A stretch of DNA of 64,000 nucleotides from assembly GCF_019430905.1 (NCBI RefSeq), contig NZ_JAHYCA010000005.1, positions 186,001 to 250,000 on the forward strand, given 5' to 3'. This DNA is from Billgrantia antri. Its GTDB lineage: Bacteria; Pseudomonadota; Gammaproteobacteria; Pseudomonadales; Halomonadaceae. Each line of letters starts with the position of its first letter. Positions within the stretch are counted from its first letter, which is position 1. The notes beneath the pieces are model-generated. The model worked only from the letters and a program-made list of their open reading frames with translations, was not told the DNA's origin and did not search any database. The position numbers and the translations under genes are program-made. Shown here in pieces: positions 1 through 8,625 of this stretch.

Positions 1-2161
1 GCCAGGCAAAGTAACGCTCGAGCCAGCTGAGCAGGCGCTCGGGCTTGTGGGCATTCTTCCAGATGCCCGCGGTGGCCTTGGCCGCCTCCGACCAGGAGGG
101 ATAGGGATGTACCGTCCCCAGCAGCTTGTTGAGGCCGATGCCGTGGGTCATCGCCAGGGTGAACTCGGCCAGCAGTTCGCCGGCCCCCTGCCCGACTACG
201 CTCGCTCCCAGGATGCGATCCCGGTCTGGTACCGTCAGCACCTTGACGAAGCCCTCGGTCTGCCCCTCGGCAATGGCCCGGTCAAGCTCGGCAAGCTCGT
301 AGCGCGTCACCTCGAAGTCGATGCCGCGGGCGCGCGCTTCGCGCTCGCTGAGCCCGACGCGCGCCACCTCCGGCTCGGTGTAGGTCACGGCAGGCAGCGC
401 CCGGTAGCTGACGCGAAAGCGCTTGAACTCGCCGAACAGAGCGTTCACCGTGGCATGCCAGGCCTGATGTGCGCTGGCGTGAGTCAACTGGAAGGGACCG
501 GCCACGTCGCCGCAGGCCCAGACGTTGGGCAGTACGCTCTGCAGGCTCTCGTCCACCGCCAGGGTGCCGTCCTCCCGCGTCTCGACGCCCAGCGCTTCGA
601 GCCCCATGCCGGCCACATTGGCCTGGCGCCCCACCGCCACCAGCAGGCGATCGAAGGGCAGGCGGTGCACTTCGACCTCCCCCGAGGCCTGGTGACTCTC
701 CACCTCCAGCACATGACCGCCCTCAGCATCCACTTCCTCGATCACACGCACGGCGCGCGTGTCGAGCCATAGCGATACCCCTTCCTTCTCCATGCAGTGG
801 CGCAGCAGCTCGGCGGCATCGCTATCCTCGCGGGGCAGCAGTTGGGGCCCCATCTCGACCAGACTCACGTGGCTACCCAGGCGGGCAAAGCTCTGCCCCA
901 GCTCGCAGCCGATGGGACCGCCGCCCAGCACCACTAGCCGTTCGGGAAGCATCTCGAGTTGCCACAGGTTGTCCGAAGTCAGTACATCGATGCGCTCGAG
1001 CCCGGGCAGTGGCGGCACCTTCGGCCTGGCCCCGCTGGCGATGATGACATGCCGTGCAGTCAGCACTCGCTCGCCTGCGCCGCTCGTTACACGAACCCGC
1101 CATGGGTCCTGGAGGCGGGCTTCGCCGGCAAACACCTCCACCCCGAGCCCTTCGTAGCGCTCGCGGCTGTCGTGCGGTTCCACTTCGCGAATGGCGCGCT
1201 GCACGTGAGCCATCACCGCGCCGAAATCGATTCGCGGCTCGCCGGTATCGATACCGTAACGGTTGGCCCGGCGAATTTCTTCGGCCACCCGTGAGGCGCG
1301 TATCAACGCCTTCGACGGCACGCAGCCAGTATTGAGGCAGTCGCCGCCCAGCCTGTCTCGTTCCACCAGCGCCACTCGCGCTTTCACTGCCGCCGCGATG
1401 TAGCTTGCCACCAGCCCCGCCGAGCCGCCGCCGATCACCAAGATGTCGTAATCAAAGCGCGTCGGACGGCGGAAGCGCCGCGCCAGCCGGCGACGCTTGG
1501 CGATGGCCACCAGGCCGCGAGCCAGCCAGGGAAACAGACCGATCATAACGAACGAGCCAATCAGCCCCGGCGAAAGGACGTCGGACAGCGACTGCAGGTT
1601 GCCGAGTTCGCGACCGGCGTTCACGTATACCGCCGTTCCCGGCAGCATGCCCAATTGGCTGACCCAGTAGAAGGTCCAGAGGCGCATGCGGGTCAGGCCC
1701 ATCACAAGGTTGATGACGAAGAAAGGAAACAGCGGAATCAGGCGCAAGGTGAAGAGATAGAAGGCACCCTCGCGACGAATACCGGCATTGATACGCTCGA
1801 GCTGCCCCGCAAAGCGCTTCTCCAGCGGCGCGCGGGCAAGGGTACGTGCGATCAGGGCGGCCAGGGTCGCTCCCAGCGTGCTCGCAAAGGAGATGATCAG
1901 CAGTCCCCAGCCGAGCCCGAACAGGGCGCCGCCCAACACCGTCATCACTGCGGCACCGGGCAGCGACAGCGCTGCCATGAGCACGTAGAGCAGGAAGAAT
2001 CCCCCTACCACCGTGACCGGTTCATCAGCCAGCCAGGCCTGGAAGCGAGCCTGCTCGGCCTGCAGGTTGGCCAGCGTCAGTGCCTCGTCGGCACCGCTGA
2101 GAAAATAGACGGCCACGATGGCAGCCAGTACGAGCAAGAGAAGTAGACGACGATGCGCCAC
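1..2161 (-). CDS. TVP38/TMEM64 (VTT) membrane domain fused to FAD-dependent disulfide oxidoreductase, partial at 3' end
   Basis: Reading from GTG 2161 toward base 1, the frame stays open to the window edge (720 codons), so only the last few residues are missing. GGGAG lies about 6 nt before the GTG. The first ~230 residues are hydrophobic and rich in small residues, resembling the VTT/TVP38 (DedA-like) membrane domain. The rest is a pyridine nucleotide-disulfide oxidoreductase of the mercuric reductase/lipoamide dehydrogenase type, with an FAD-binding GGGSAGLVAS and the redox-active pair GGDCLNTGCVPSK (near 1310-1350). The fusion tethers a soluble flavoprotein fold to the inner membrane. It is divergent from the exported msrA, so both may serve envelope redox homeostasis; that link is inference. 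Its substrate is unknown, and no mercury-binding N-terminal domain is present. Confidence 0.85.
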   Translation of the reverse strand, partial: MAHRRLLLLLVLAAIVAVYFLSGADEALTLANLQAEQARFQAWLADEPVTVVGGFFLLYVLMAALSLPGAAVMTVLGGALFGLGWGLLIISFASTLGATLAALIARTLARAPLEKRFAGQLERINAGIRREGAFYLFTLRLIPLFPFFVINLVMGLTRMRLWTFYWVSQLGMLPGTAVYVNAGRELGNLQSLSDVLSPGLIGSFVMIGLFPWLARGLVAIAKRRRLARRFRRPTRFDYDILVIGGGSAGLVASYIAAAVKARVALVERDRLGGDCLNTGCVPSKALIRASRVAEEIRRANRYGIDTGEPRIDFGAVMAHVQRAIREVEPHDSRERYEGLGVEVFAGEARLQDPWRVRVTSGAGERVLTARHVIIASGARPKVPPLPGLERIDVLTSDNLWQLEMLPERLVVLGGGPIGCELGQSFARLGSHVSLVEMGPQLLPREDSDAAELLRHCMEKEGVSLWLDTRAVRVIEEVDAEGGHVLEVESHQASGEVEVHRLPFDRLLVAVGRQANVAGMGLEALGVETREDGTLAVDESLQSVLPNVWACGDVAGPFQLTHASAHQAWHATVNALFGEFKRFRVSYRALPAVTYTEPEVARVGLSEREARARGIDFEVTRYELAELDRAIAEGQTEGFVKVLTVPDRDRILGASVVGQGAGELLAEFTLAMTHGIGLNKLLGTVHPYPSWSEAAKATAGIWKNAHKPERLLSWLERYFAW

Positions 2162-2269
2162 GGGCGACTCCCGGATTGGAGATACACTAAACAGAGGTTA
2201 TACGGAACCTGTGTCGCCTGATAGCTTCCAACCTTACACTCTGCAACGCATTGCAACGAGGTGGCCGTC

Positions 2270-2884
2270 ATGATCGGAATACGCAACGTTTTGCCGTGGA
2301 TACCGTTTCTCCTGGTGGTGCCTGGCAAGGGCCTCGCGGACGAAGCAACTGCCAGTGCGGTATTCGGCGGTGGCTGCTTCTGGTGCGTGGAAGAGGCCTT
2401 CGACAAGGTCGAGGGCGTGATCTCGACCACGTCCGGTTTCAGCGGTGGTCACCTCGAGAACCCCAGTTATCGCCAGGTGGTCGACGGCGACACGGGACAC
2501 GCCGAAGTGGTCCGGGTGGAGTACGACCCCGCTGAGGTCGACTACGCCGAACTGCTGCACGTTTTCTGGCGCAACGTCGATCCCTTCGCCGTCGATCGCC
2601 AGTTCTGCGACAGGGGCGAGAGCTACCGCAGCGTGATCTATACCGCCAGCGAGGAGGAGCGTGAGCTGGCCGAGGCCACGCGCGCCGAACTCGCCGAGCG
2701 CTTCGACAAGGAAATCGTCACCGAGATCAGCGACTTCGAGGCCTTCTACCCTGCCGAGGAGTCCCATCAGGACTACTACCGCAAGAATCCCGTGCGCTAC
2801 AATTTCTACAAGTCGGCCTGCGGTCGAGAGGAGCGCCTGGAGGAGATCTGGGGCGACGAGGCAGGCGGCCTAGCGAGCCACTGA
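2270..2884 (+). CDS. msrA: Peptide-methionine (S)-S-oxide reductase MsrA, predicted exported
   Basis: A 204-residue protein that reduces methionine-S-sulfoxide in proteins. The catalytic motif GGGCFWCVEEAF follows an N-terminal hydrophobic stretch (IPFLLVVPGKGLADEA) that looks like a signal peptide, so the enzyme probably acts in the periplasm. The family motifs GHAEVVRVEYDP and YRSVIYT are present. ATG 2270 is preferred over GTG 2261 because AGGTGG lies about 6 nt before the ATG. The usual MsrA YSGG is FSGG here. The last 15 bases overlap the convergent MFS gene. No msrB is seen nearby. Confidence 0.92.
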   Translation: MIGIRNVLPWIPFLLVVPGKGLADEATASAVFGGGCFWCVEEAFDKVEGVISTTSGFSGGHLENPSYRQVVDGDTGHAEVVRVEYDPAEVDYAELLHVFWRNVDPFAVDRQFCDRGESYRSVIYTASEEERELAEATRAELAERFDKEIVTEISDFEAFYPAEESHQDYYRKNPVRYNFYKSACGREERLEEIWGDEAGGLASH

Positions 2885-4105
2885 TGCCTGCGCCGGGCAG
2901 CATTCGCTGCGCCATAGCCACAGGGCGATGCCGAGCGTGACACCGAGCATCAACCAGGAGCCGATGGCCACGCCGAGCCAGCCGCCGCGCTGCCAGAACG
3001 GCTCGAGCCAGAGGCTCCCCAGGCTCGCCCCCAGGTAGTAGAAGACCAGATAGAGTGCCGAGGCGCTGCCTCGCGCCCGCTGTGCCTGGCGCCCGACCCA
3101 GCTCGAGGCCATGGAGTGAGCCAGGAAGAAGCCTACCGCATTGACGGTCAGTCCAACGATTATCCAGCCCAGCGAGTCCGCCAGGGTGATCAGCGTTCCC
3201 AACATCAGAATCAAGACGCCCAGCGCCATGCAGACCGGCTGGCTGAGGTGACGCGTCAGTCGGCCCGAAAGCGACGAGCTCAGGGTACCGCCCAGGTAAG
3301 TGAGAAAGATCAGGCCCAGCCAGCGGGCACCCAGCCCATAAGGCGCCTCGGCCAGGCGGAAGGTGATATAGCTGTACTGATTGATGAAGATGAGGAAGTT
3401 GAGGCCACCGAGCAGGTAGGCGGCGAGCAACAGCGGCTGGCGCAGATGCCCGCTCAGGTCCGCCAGGGCACCACGTAGTTCGAAACGGCGTGGCGTGAAC
3501 TGATGCGGCGCAGGCAACAGCTTCCAGAACAGTGCCACGCCGACCAGGGTCACCAGGCCCACTGTCAGAAAGCCGGCGCCCGCGCCGCCGACCTCTCCCA
3601 CACCGCCACCGATCAGCCGGCCACCTATGCCACCCAGGGTATTGGCGCCGATGTAAAGGCCCACCGCCGCCATCAGCGCCGGTCGTTCGAATTCGTCGCC
3701 CATCCAGGCGATCGCCACCGCCGGCAGCCCGCCGAGTACGAAGCCCTGTACCAGGCGCACCGCCAGCAGCACCTCGAAAGTGGGAGCGAAGGCCAGCACC
3801 AGCGAGCACAACCCGGCCAGCAGCAGCGTCACGCGCATGATCCCGCCGCGACCGATGGCATCGGACAGCGGACCGAAGACCAGCAGCGCCCCGGCCAGCG
3901 CAAGTGTCGCCAAGGACATGACCAGACTGACACCCAGGGTCGATACGCCGTACAGCTGACGCAGCTCCGGCAGCAGCGGCTGCGGCGCGTAGAGATTGAC
4001 GAAGACCAGGATGGAGCCGAGGCAGAGCGCCAGGGTGGCGCGCCACCAGGCGCGGGAATGAGCGACGATCATGCCGAACACCTGTACAGAAACATTGACC
4101 GCCAT
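2870..4105 (-). CDS. MFS transporter, YnfM-like (drug/metabolite efflux family)
   Basis: A 411-residue polytopic protein with about 12 hydrophobic segments. The loop after TM2 carries the MFS motif-A-like GPLSDAIGRGGIMR. The first helix and the following NLYAPQPLLPELRQLYGVS resemble the E. coli YnfM/arabinose-efflux-like subfamily. ATG 4105 is chosen because AGGA lies about 7 nt upstream; the in-frame TTG at 4132 has no ribosome binding site. It is divergent from a LysR gene 76 bp away, as ynfM is from ynfL, so the regulator probably controls it. The substrate cannot be read from sequence. Its 3' end overlaps msrA by 15 bp. Confidence 0.82.
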   Translation of the reverse strand: MAVNVSVQVFGMIVAHSRAWWRATLALCLGSILVFVNLYAPQPLLPELRQLYGVSTLGVSLVMSLATLALAGALLVFGPLSDAIGRGGIMRVTLLLAGLCSLVLAFAPTFEVLLAVRLVQGFVLGGLPAVAIAWMGDEFERPALMAAVGLYIGANTLGGIGGRLIGGGVGEVGGAGAGFLTVGLVTLVGVALFWKLLPAPHQFTPRRFELRGALADLSGHLRQPLLLAAYLLGGLNFLIFINQYSYITFRLAEAPYGLGARWLGLIFLTYLGGTLSSSLSGRLTRHLSQPVCMALGVLILMLGTLITLADSLGWIIVGLTVNAVGFFLAHSMASSWVGRQAQRARGSASALYLVFYYLGASLGSLWLEPFWQRGGWLGVAIGSWLMLGVTLGIALWLWRSECCPAQASVAR

Positions 4106-4181
4106 GATCGATCCTGACGTATGATAAGCCAAACAGAATTAAACGATTACAACCATCTGCTCAGCTTATCGAGAAACGCCC
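4106..4181. promoter_or_regulatory. Divergent MFS/LysR intergenic region with inverted repeat
   Basis: This AT-rich spacer contains GATAAGC at 4123-4129 and its inverted copy GCTTATC at 4164-4170. It is the expected place for LysR binding. Function is inferred from position only. Confidence 0.45.
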
Positions 4182-5069
4182 TTGGCAATCCCCTTCGACC
4201 TGCGTGCCCTGCGCGTCTTCGTCATGGTGGCCGACCGAGCCGGCTTCAGCGCCGCTGCACGTGAGCTTCACGTGGCCCAGTCCGCGGTCAGCCAGACCAT
4301 CGCCAACCTCGAGCGCCAGCTGGAGCTGACGCTGTTTCATCGTCATGAGCGACGCATCGCCCTGACACCCGAGGGCGAGGCCCTCTATGCCCATGCCCGG
4401 GAGCTACTGGAGCGGGCCGAGGCCGCCCACCTGGCCATGCGCGAACTTCACGGGCTGGTCAAGGGCGAGGTTCGCATCGGCATCCCCTCGATGCTCGGCT
4501 CGTATTACTTCCCGCCGCTGCTGATGGGCTTCAAGGCGCAACATCCCGGCATCCGCCTGACCGTAGTGGAAGCCGGCGCGCGCCGGCTGCAGCGTATGAT
4601 CGCCGACGGCGAGCTGGATCTCGGCGTCGTCATCGACGATGTGCAGAGCCGTCATCTGGAGCGTCGGCGTCTGATACGCGAAGAGATGGTGGTATGCGTG
4701 CCACGGGCTCATGCGTTTGCGGGACGTCGTTGCGTGACGGCAGAAGAATTCTTCCAGGAGCCGCTGGTGCTGTTCCAGGATGGCTACTTTCATCGCGAGT
4801 TCGTCGACGCGCTCTCGCGCCAGACCGGCCTTGCCGCCAATATCGCCTTCCAGTCGAACCTGATCCCGCTGACCAAGGCGATAGTGCGCCAGGGCTTCGG
4901 CATCACCACTTTCCTACGGCGGGTGGTGGACGAGCCCGGGCTAGCGGCGGTTTCCTTCGCCAACCCGGCCTGGCTGGAGCTGTCACTGGCCTGGGCGCGG
5001 GACGCCTACCTGTCGCGAGCAGAGAGCGCCTTCGTGGAGTACGTCATCGCCCACCGCGAAGTCTTATGA
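4182..5069 (+). CDS. LysR family transcriptional regulator
   Basis: A 295-residue protein with an N-terminal winged helix-turn-helix (FSAAARELHVAQSAVSQTIA, about residues 21-40) and a C-terminal LysR substrate-binding domain from about residue 90. The start is TTG 4182, the only start giving a standard LysR N-terminus (FDLRALRVFVMVAD). Only a weak GAGAAA precedes it, suggesting low expression. It is divergent from the MFS transporter and most likely regulates it in response to an unidentified ligand. This layout matches the ynfL/ynfM pair of E. coli. The next gene converges 32 bp downstream. Confidence 0.88.
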   Translation: MAIPFDLRALRVFVMVADRAGFSAAARELHVAQSAVSQTIANLERQLELTLFHRHERRIALTPEGEALYAHARELLERAEAAHLAMRELHGLVKGEVRIGIPSMLGSYYFPPLLMGFKAQHPGIRLTVVEAGARRLQRMIADGELDLGVVIDDVQSRHLERRRLIREEMVVCVPRAHAFAGRRCVTAEEFFQEPLVLFQDGYFHREFVDALSRQTGLAANIAFQSNLIPLTKAIVRQGFGITTFLRRVVDEPGLAAVSFANPAWLELSLAWARDAYLSRAESAFVEYVIAHREVL

Positions 5070-5101
5070 CCGTGAAACGCCAGCGCTCGACTCTTCTCTT
5101 C

Positions 5102-5725
5102 TCAGCCTTCGCCCGGCTCGATGACGCGCTGTGCCAGGGTGGTCGGCTCCAGGGTCCGGCGCGCCTGCCAGTAGTAGCGCTGCCAATAGCTATTGTCGAG
5201 TTCGGACAGCATCACGCCCTGGGAAGTGGAAGCATGGAGGAAGTAGCCGTCGCCGACGTAGATGCCGACATGGTCGTAGCGTCCCGGCGGACGGAAGAAC
5301 ACAAGGTCGCCGACCTGGAGGTCATCTCGCGAAACCTGGGTGCCTTCTCGTACCTGACCACTGGTGGAGCGGGGCAACTGCAGGCGAAAGGTTTCGTTGA
5401 ACACGTTCTGTACCAAGGCGGAGCAGTCTATGCCGTTACGTCCGGTGCCGCCGATTCGATAAGGCGTGCCGGCCCAACGTTCGTGCTGTGCCAGCAGGGC
5501 CTGACGAATCAGCTCGGGCGGTGGGTGGTGCAGGCTGCTGACCTGGAGGATGGGATTGTCCACCGGCGACATCAGCGGGTTGGCGGAAGACGACATGCCT
5601 GGCAGCTGGCGTGTAAAATAATCGTCCGGTGCTTCAAGCGACGTCCCCGACGTTCCAGCACACCCCGAAAGCAACGCCAGCGACACACCGAGCACCGCGA
5701 TACGACTCGATCCCGTGGCAACCAT
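5102..5725 (-). CDS. NlpC/P60 family lipoprotein, probable murein endopeptidase
   Basis: A 207-residue lipoprotein. The signal peptide VLGVSLALLSGC ends in a lipobox whose Cys would be lipidated. The C-terminal NlpC/P60 domain carries the catalytic Cys in GIDCSALVQNVF and the His in YDHVGIYVGDGYFLHAS. Family members (Spr/MepS, NlpC) cleave D-Glu-mDAP bonds in peptidoglycan stems. ATG 5725 has GAGG about 10 nt upstream and places the signal peptide at the N-terminus; a GTG at 5764 would add 13 residues before it. No operon partner is obvious. Confidence 0.88.
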   Translation of the reverse strand: MVATGSSRIAVLGVSLALLSGCAGTSGTSLEAPDDYFTRQLPGMSSSANPLMSPVDNPILQVSSLHHPPPELIRQALLAQHERWAGTPYRIGGTGRNGIDCSALVQNVFNETFRLQLPRSTSGQVREGTQVSRDDLQVGDLVFFRPPGRYDHVGIYVGDGYFLHASTSQGVMLSELDNSYWQRYYWQARRTLEPTTLAQRVIEPGEG

Positions 5726-5957
5726 GCTTGCGAAGTCCTCATTCCCTGAGCCGCACGCGTCCACGGGCCGGGCAAATTGCCCTACCTGACGAACCCGGGA
5801 GGATCGCTGTGGTAGTGGTGCTTGGCGCCCCGCGCCCGTACCACTGCCAGAGCGGCCTTGTAGCGGCTCACGATATCATGGGTGAAAGCTCCGCCACATA
5901 CGGAGCCGTTTCATAAACCAGCTGACTATAAACCACATTTCCTGACCAGAGCGAGCC
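5726..5957. other. Intergenic, no gene seen
   Basis: A 232-bp spacer. It should carry the NlpC/P60 promoter (minus strand) and the downstream end of the DUF1266 gene. I see no convincing hairpin or small gene. Confidence 0.5.
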
Positions 5958-8423
5958 CTAATGTAGCGTCTTGACGTCGCCCGGCAGCGTGTCGATGTGC
6001 ATCGGCGCCCAGTGTCGCGGTCTGGCGCCGGGAAAATCCAGACTGGCCCAGGGGCCGGCCAGCGGCGGCGCCCCTGAGAGCCAGGCGACCAGGGCCTGGC
6101 GAAAGCCGCTCAGGAAGCCTTCGCGCTCAGGCGTTTCGCCCATGAAGAAGGAGAACCCGGCGTAAAGACCGCGGGCGTAGGCCTCCCAGCTACCGTAATG
6201 GGCCGCCGCCAGCGCGTGAGCACGTTCCAGCAAACGACCGAAAGCCGCCCCGTCCAACCAGCCTAGCTGGCGTCCGGCAATAGCCAGATCCACCGCCTGG
6301 GCCACGTCCCAGGCGGTCATGTCCAGCTCATTGCAGCCGTCGGTATTGTCACGCACCCGCTGCAGGCGCAGCAGGTGGGTGCGATCCTCTTCGCTGCAAT
6401 CGCCTGTCTCCAGCATGGCGATTTCCGAGGCCAGCCGCTGGGCATTCAAGGTATAGGGTGCGTAATTGATCTGATACTCCTGCCGATCGCCCGCTTCGAA
6501 CAGGAAATCGAGAAACTCGGTGAGCTCGTCCCGGCCATGCAGGCCGTAGTGCCCGTCGATCCACTCGCGAAGCGACACTGCCTCCCGTTCGCTCTCCACG
6601 TGCGGTTCGCTCCACACGGCATTGTTCAGTGGTCCCGCCAGTGCCATGGCGGTGAAACGCGACAGCGTCGGACGCGGGCCTGGCTCACGCCACTGGGTCG
6701 AATGCCAGTCAAGCCAATGAAACGGACTCCCCGGATCGTCCAGATGCCAGCGGATTTCATTGGTCAGCGGCGGATGCTCGCCTTCCGGTAGCAGGCGCTC
6801 CCACTGCACCCAGGCCTCGAGCAGGCGTCGGGTGTCGGGATAGAAGCGGCACAGCGTGTCGCGCAGCGCCTCGGCCAGTGCATCCAGCGCCTCGCTGTCG
6901 AACGCTTCGCTATCCATGGCCATCTGCAAATAGAAAGCGTATTTTTCGGCCATGTGAATGGTGGCTGCATGGCGGCTGCCCTGCTTAAGCGCAGCGAGGC
7001 TGTCCAGGTCTTCGGCCTCGGGCCGTCCGAACAGGGTGGTCGCCGCGGGCAGAGCGCCATGGGCGGCATCGGCGGCCAACTGATTGAGATGGTGTGCCTG
7101 GGCCGGTAGCCAGTAGCGGGTGAGTGCCTCCACCCCTTCGTCGGGGTGCAATCCCAGGGTCGCTTCGAGATAGTGCATGGCCTCGGCCCGCCGCTCGACG
7201 GCGACCGGCAAGGCCGGTCCCTGACGCATGCCGAACTCGGGCTCGCGCACCGAGGCCAGCGCCAGGACCCAATGCCGGGGCGAACGTCGCCAGGCCAGGA
7301 TCGAACGTCGCGCCCCCTCCCGCACCTCCTCCTCGAGAAGCTGTTGCAGCGGTGTCCGCCAGGGGCTCACCGGCGAGTTGAGCAGCAGCCCCCAGTCTCG
7401 CTGCATGTCCGCTAGTCGATCGTGGCCCTCGAACAGGCTGCAGCCACGCTGATAAGCCCGCGCCAGCGCCGACCAATCACTGTAGCGGCGCAGCACCAGA
7501 TCGGCGCCATGATTGGCAAAATCCCTGGCTTCTGTCACGTCGAGCCAGCCCGCACAGGCGCCCGCCCAGGCCAGATCGACCAGTCGCAGCCAGTCCCAGG
7601 CAGCCCATTCCAGAGGCTCACCGCGTTCGATGAAGGCCAGCAGCACCCTACCGTAGTCGCGCTCGGCGCTGGGGAGACCTCCGAGCCACGCCTGGCGTTC
7701 CTCGCCGGCTGCCGCCAGCAGGCGAGTGGCATCGAGATCCCAGCCTTGCCGATGACCATAGCCCGACAGCCAAAGCAGACTCTGGATCAACCCAGTGCGG
7801 TCGTCGATCTGCCAGTACTGCCACAGCCATGCCTTGGCATCGGGCCAGTCCACCGCGCCGGACGGCTCTTCCAGTACCGGAGCGAAAGCCGCCCGCAGGC
7901 GCCAGCCATGCGCATGAGGCGCGTCAGGCCAGAGCGAGAGAGACTTATCCTGGCACTGCTGGGCAACCCACCCGACCAGGGTATCCCAGGTGACTCCCTC
8001 GCCGTCACGCTCGAGCACGGCCAATGCCTCGCACGCCTCACAGAAGCCATCGTTGCCTCGCACCCAGCCCTCTGCGCTCTTGGCATGGCGCAACGCCTCG
8101 AGCCAGCTCTCCAGATCGGAGTACTGGCGCGTGATCTCGTCGGTCAGCCGCACCAGCCAACTGCGCAGCCGCCGCTCACCGAGCCAACCGGCCGACCCTG
8201 CCAGGGCAAGCAGCTCAAGAGCCGCCAGCAAGCGCGCCGGATCGGCACTGCCAGTACCTAGGGCCTCGACCAGACGCCAGCCCAACTCTCCGCGATCGTT
8301 GACGCCCAGCGCCTGCAACCTGTCGCCGGCTGCCTTGGCCTCGATCGTGTTGGGTTCGGGCTGAAAGTCCCAGTCGCACAGGACCAGCTGCTGAGCCCAC
8401 CAGGCGTAAAGGGGATCGACCAA
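5958..8423 (-). CDS. Large DUF1266-repeat protein of unknown function
   Basis: An 821-residue, Trp- and Ala-rich soluble protein with no signal peptide or membrane segment. At least two regions match the DUF1266 pattern of an alpha-helical AWDxxRxVxLAxxGxxxGWL followed by YxSWxxYARxYxxG: around residues 270-330 (LVDLAWAGACAGWLD, YSDWSALARAYQRG) and 695-765 (AQAVDLAIAGRQLGWLD, YGSWEAYARGLYAG). A weaker third copy lies at about 75-120 (LLALAGSAGWLG, YSDLESWLEAL). Family members such as E. coli YbeR/YbeU have one such domain and no known function. The start is TTG 8423, preceded by GAGGTGAGAC and, upstream in frame, by a stop codon. It is monocistronic. I assign no activity. Confidence 0.75.
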   Translation of the reverse strand: MVDPLYAWWAQQLVLCDWDFQPEPNTIEAKAAGDRLQALGVNDRGELGWRLVEALGTGSADPARLLAALELLALAGSAGWLGERRLRSWLVRLTDEITRQYSDLESWLEALRHAKSAEGWVRGNDGFCEACEALAVLERDGEGVTWDTLVGWVAQQCQDKSLSLWPDAPHAHGWRLRAAFAPVLEEPSGAVDWPDAKAWLWQYWQIDDRTGLIQSLLWLSGYGHRQGWDLDATRLLAAAGEERQAWLGGLPSAERDYGRVLLAFIERGEPLEWAAWDWLRLVDLAWAGACAGWLDVTEARDFANHGADLVLRRYSDWSALARAYQRGCSLFEGHDRLADMQRDWGLLLNSPVSPWRTPLQQLLEEEVREGARRSILAWRRSPRHWVLALASVREPEFGMRQGPALPVAVERRAEAMHYLEATLGLHPDEGVEALTRYWLPAQAHHLNQLAADAAHGALPAATTLFGRPEAEDLDSLAALKQGSRHAATIHMAEKYAFYLQMAMDSEAFDSEALDALAEALRDTLCRFYPDTRRLLEAWVQWERLLPEGEHPPLTNEIRWHLDDPGSPFHWLDWHSTQWREPGPRPTLSRFTAMALAGPLNNAVWSEPHVESEREAVSLREWIDGHYGLHGRDELTEFLDFLFEAGDRQEYQINYAPYTLNAQRLASEIAMLETGDCSEEDRTHLLRLQRVRDNTDGCNELDMTAWDVAQAVDLAIAGRQLGWLDGAAFGRLLERAHALAAAHYGSWEAYARGLYAGFSFFMGETPEREGFLSGFRQALVAWLSGAPPLAGPWASLDFPGARPRHWAPMHIDTLPGDVKTLH

Positions 8424-8553
8424 GTCTCACCTCGACGTTCAACCAGCAGAATAAAGATGCAGCGCTGCCGCATCGGGGAAATCGGCGCCTAGTGTAGCGG
8501 AAAGCGCGGCGCACGCCGATGGCTACGGGCGGTAAAAAAGGGTGGAGCCCGTG

Positions 8554-8582
8554 TTGAGGGCCTTGGCGGAATGTTTTAAATA
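8554..8582 (+). promoter_or_regulatory. Candidate sigma70 promoter for gabDT
   Basis: TTGAGG (8554-8559), a 17-bp spacer and TAAATA (8577-8582), placed about 40 bp before the gabD start. This is a match by eye. Confidence 0.45.
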
Positions 8583-8625
8583 ATGCACACTCACCAGACA
8601 AGATAATCAACACCCCGGAGCAACC

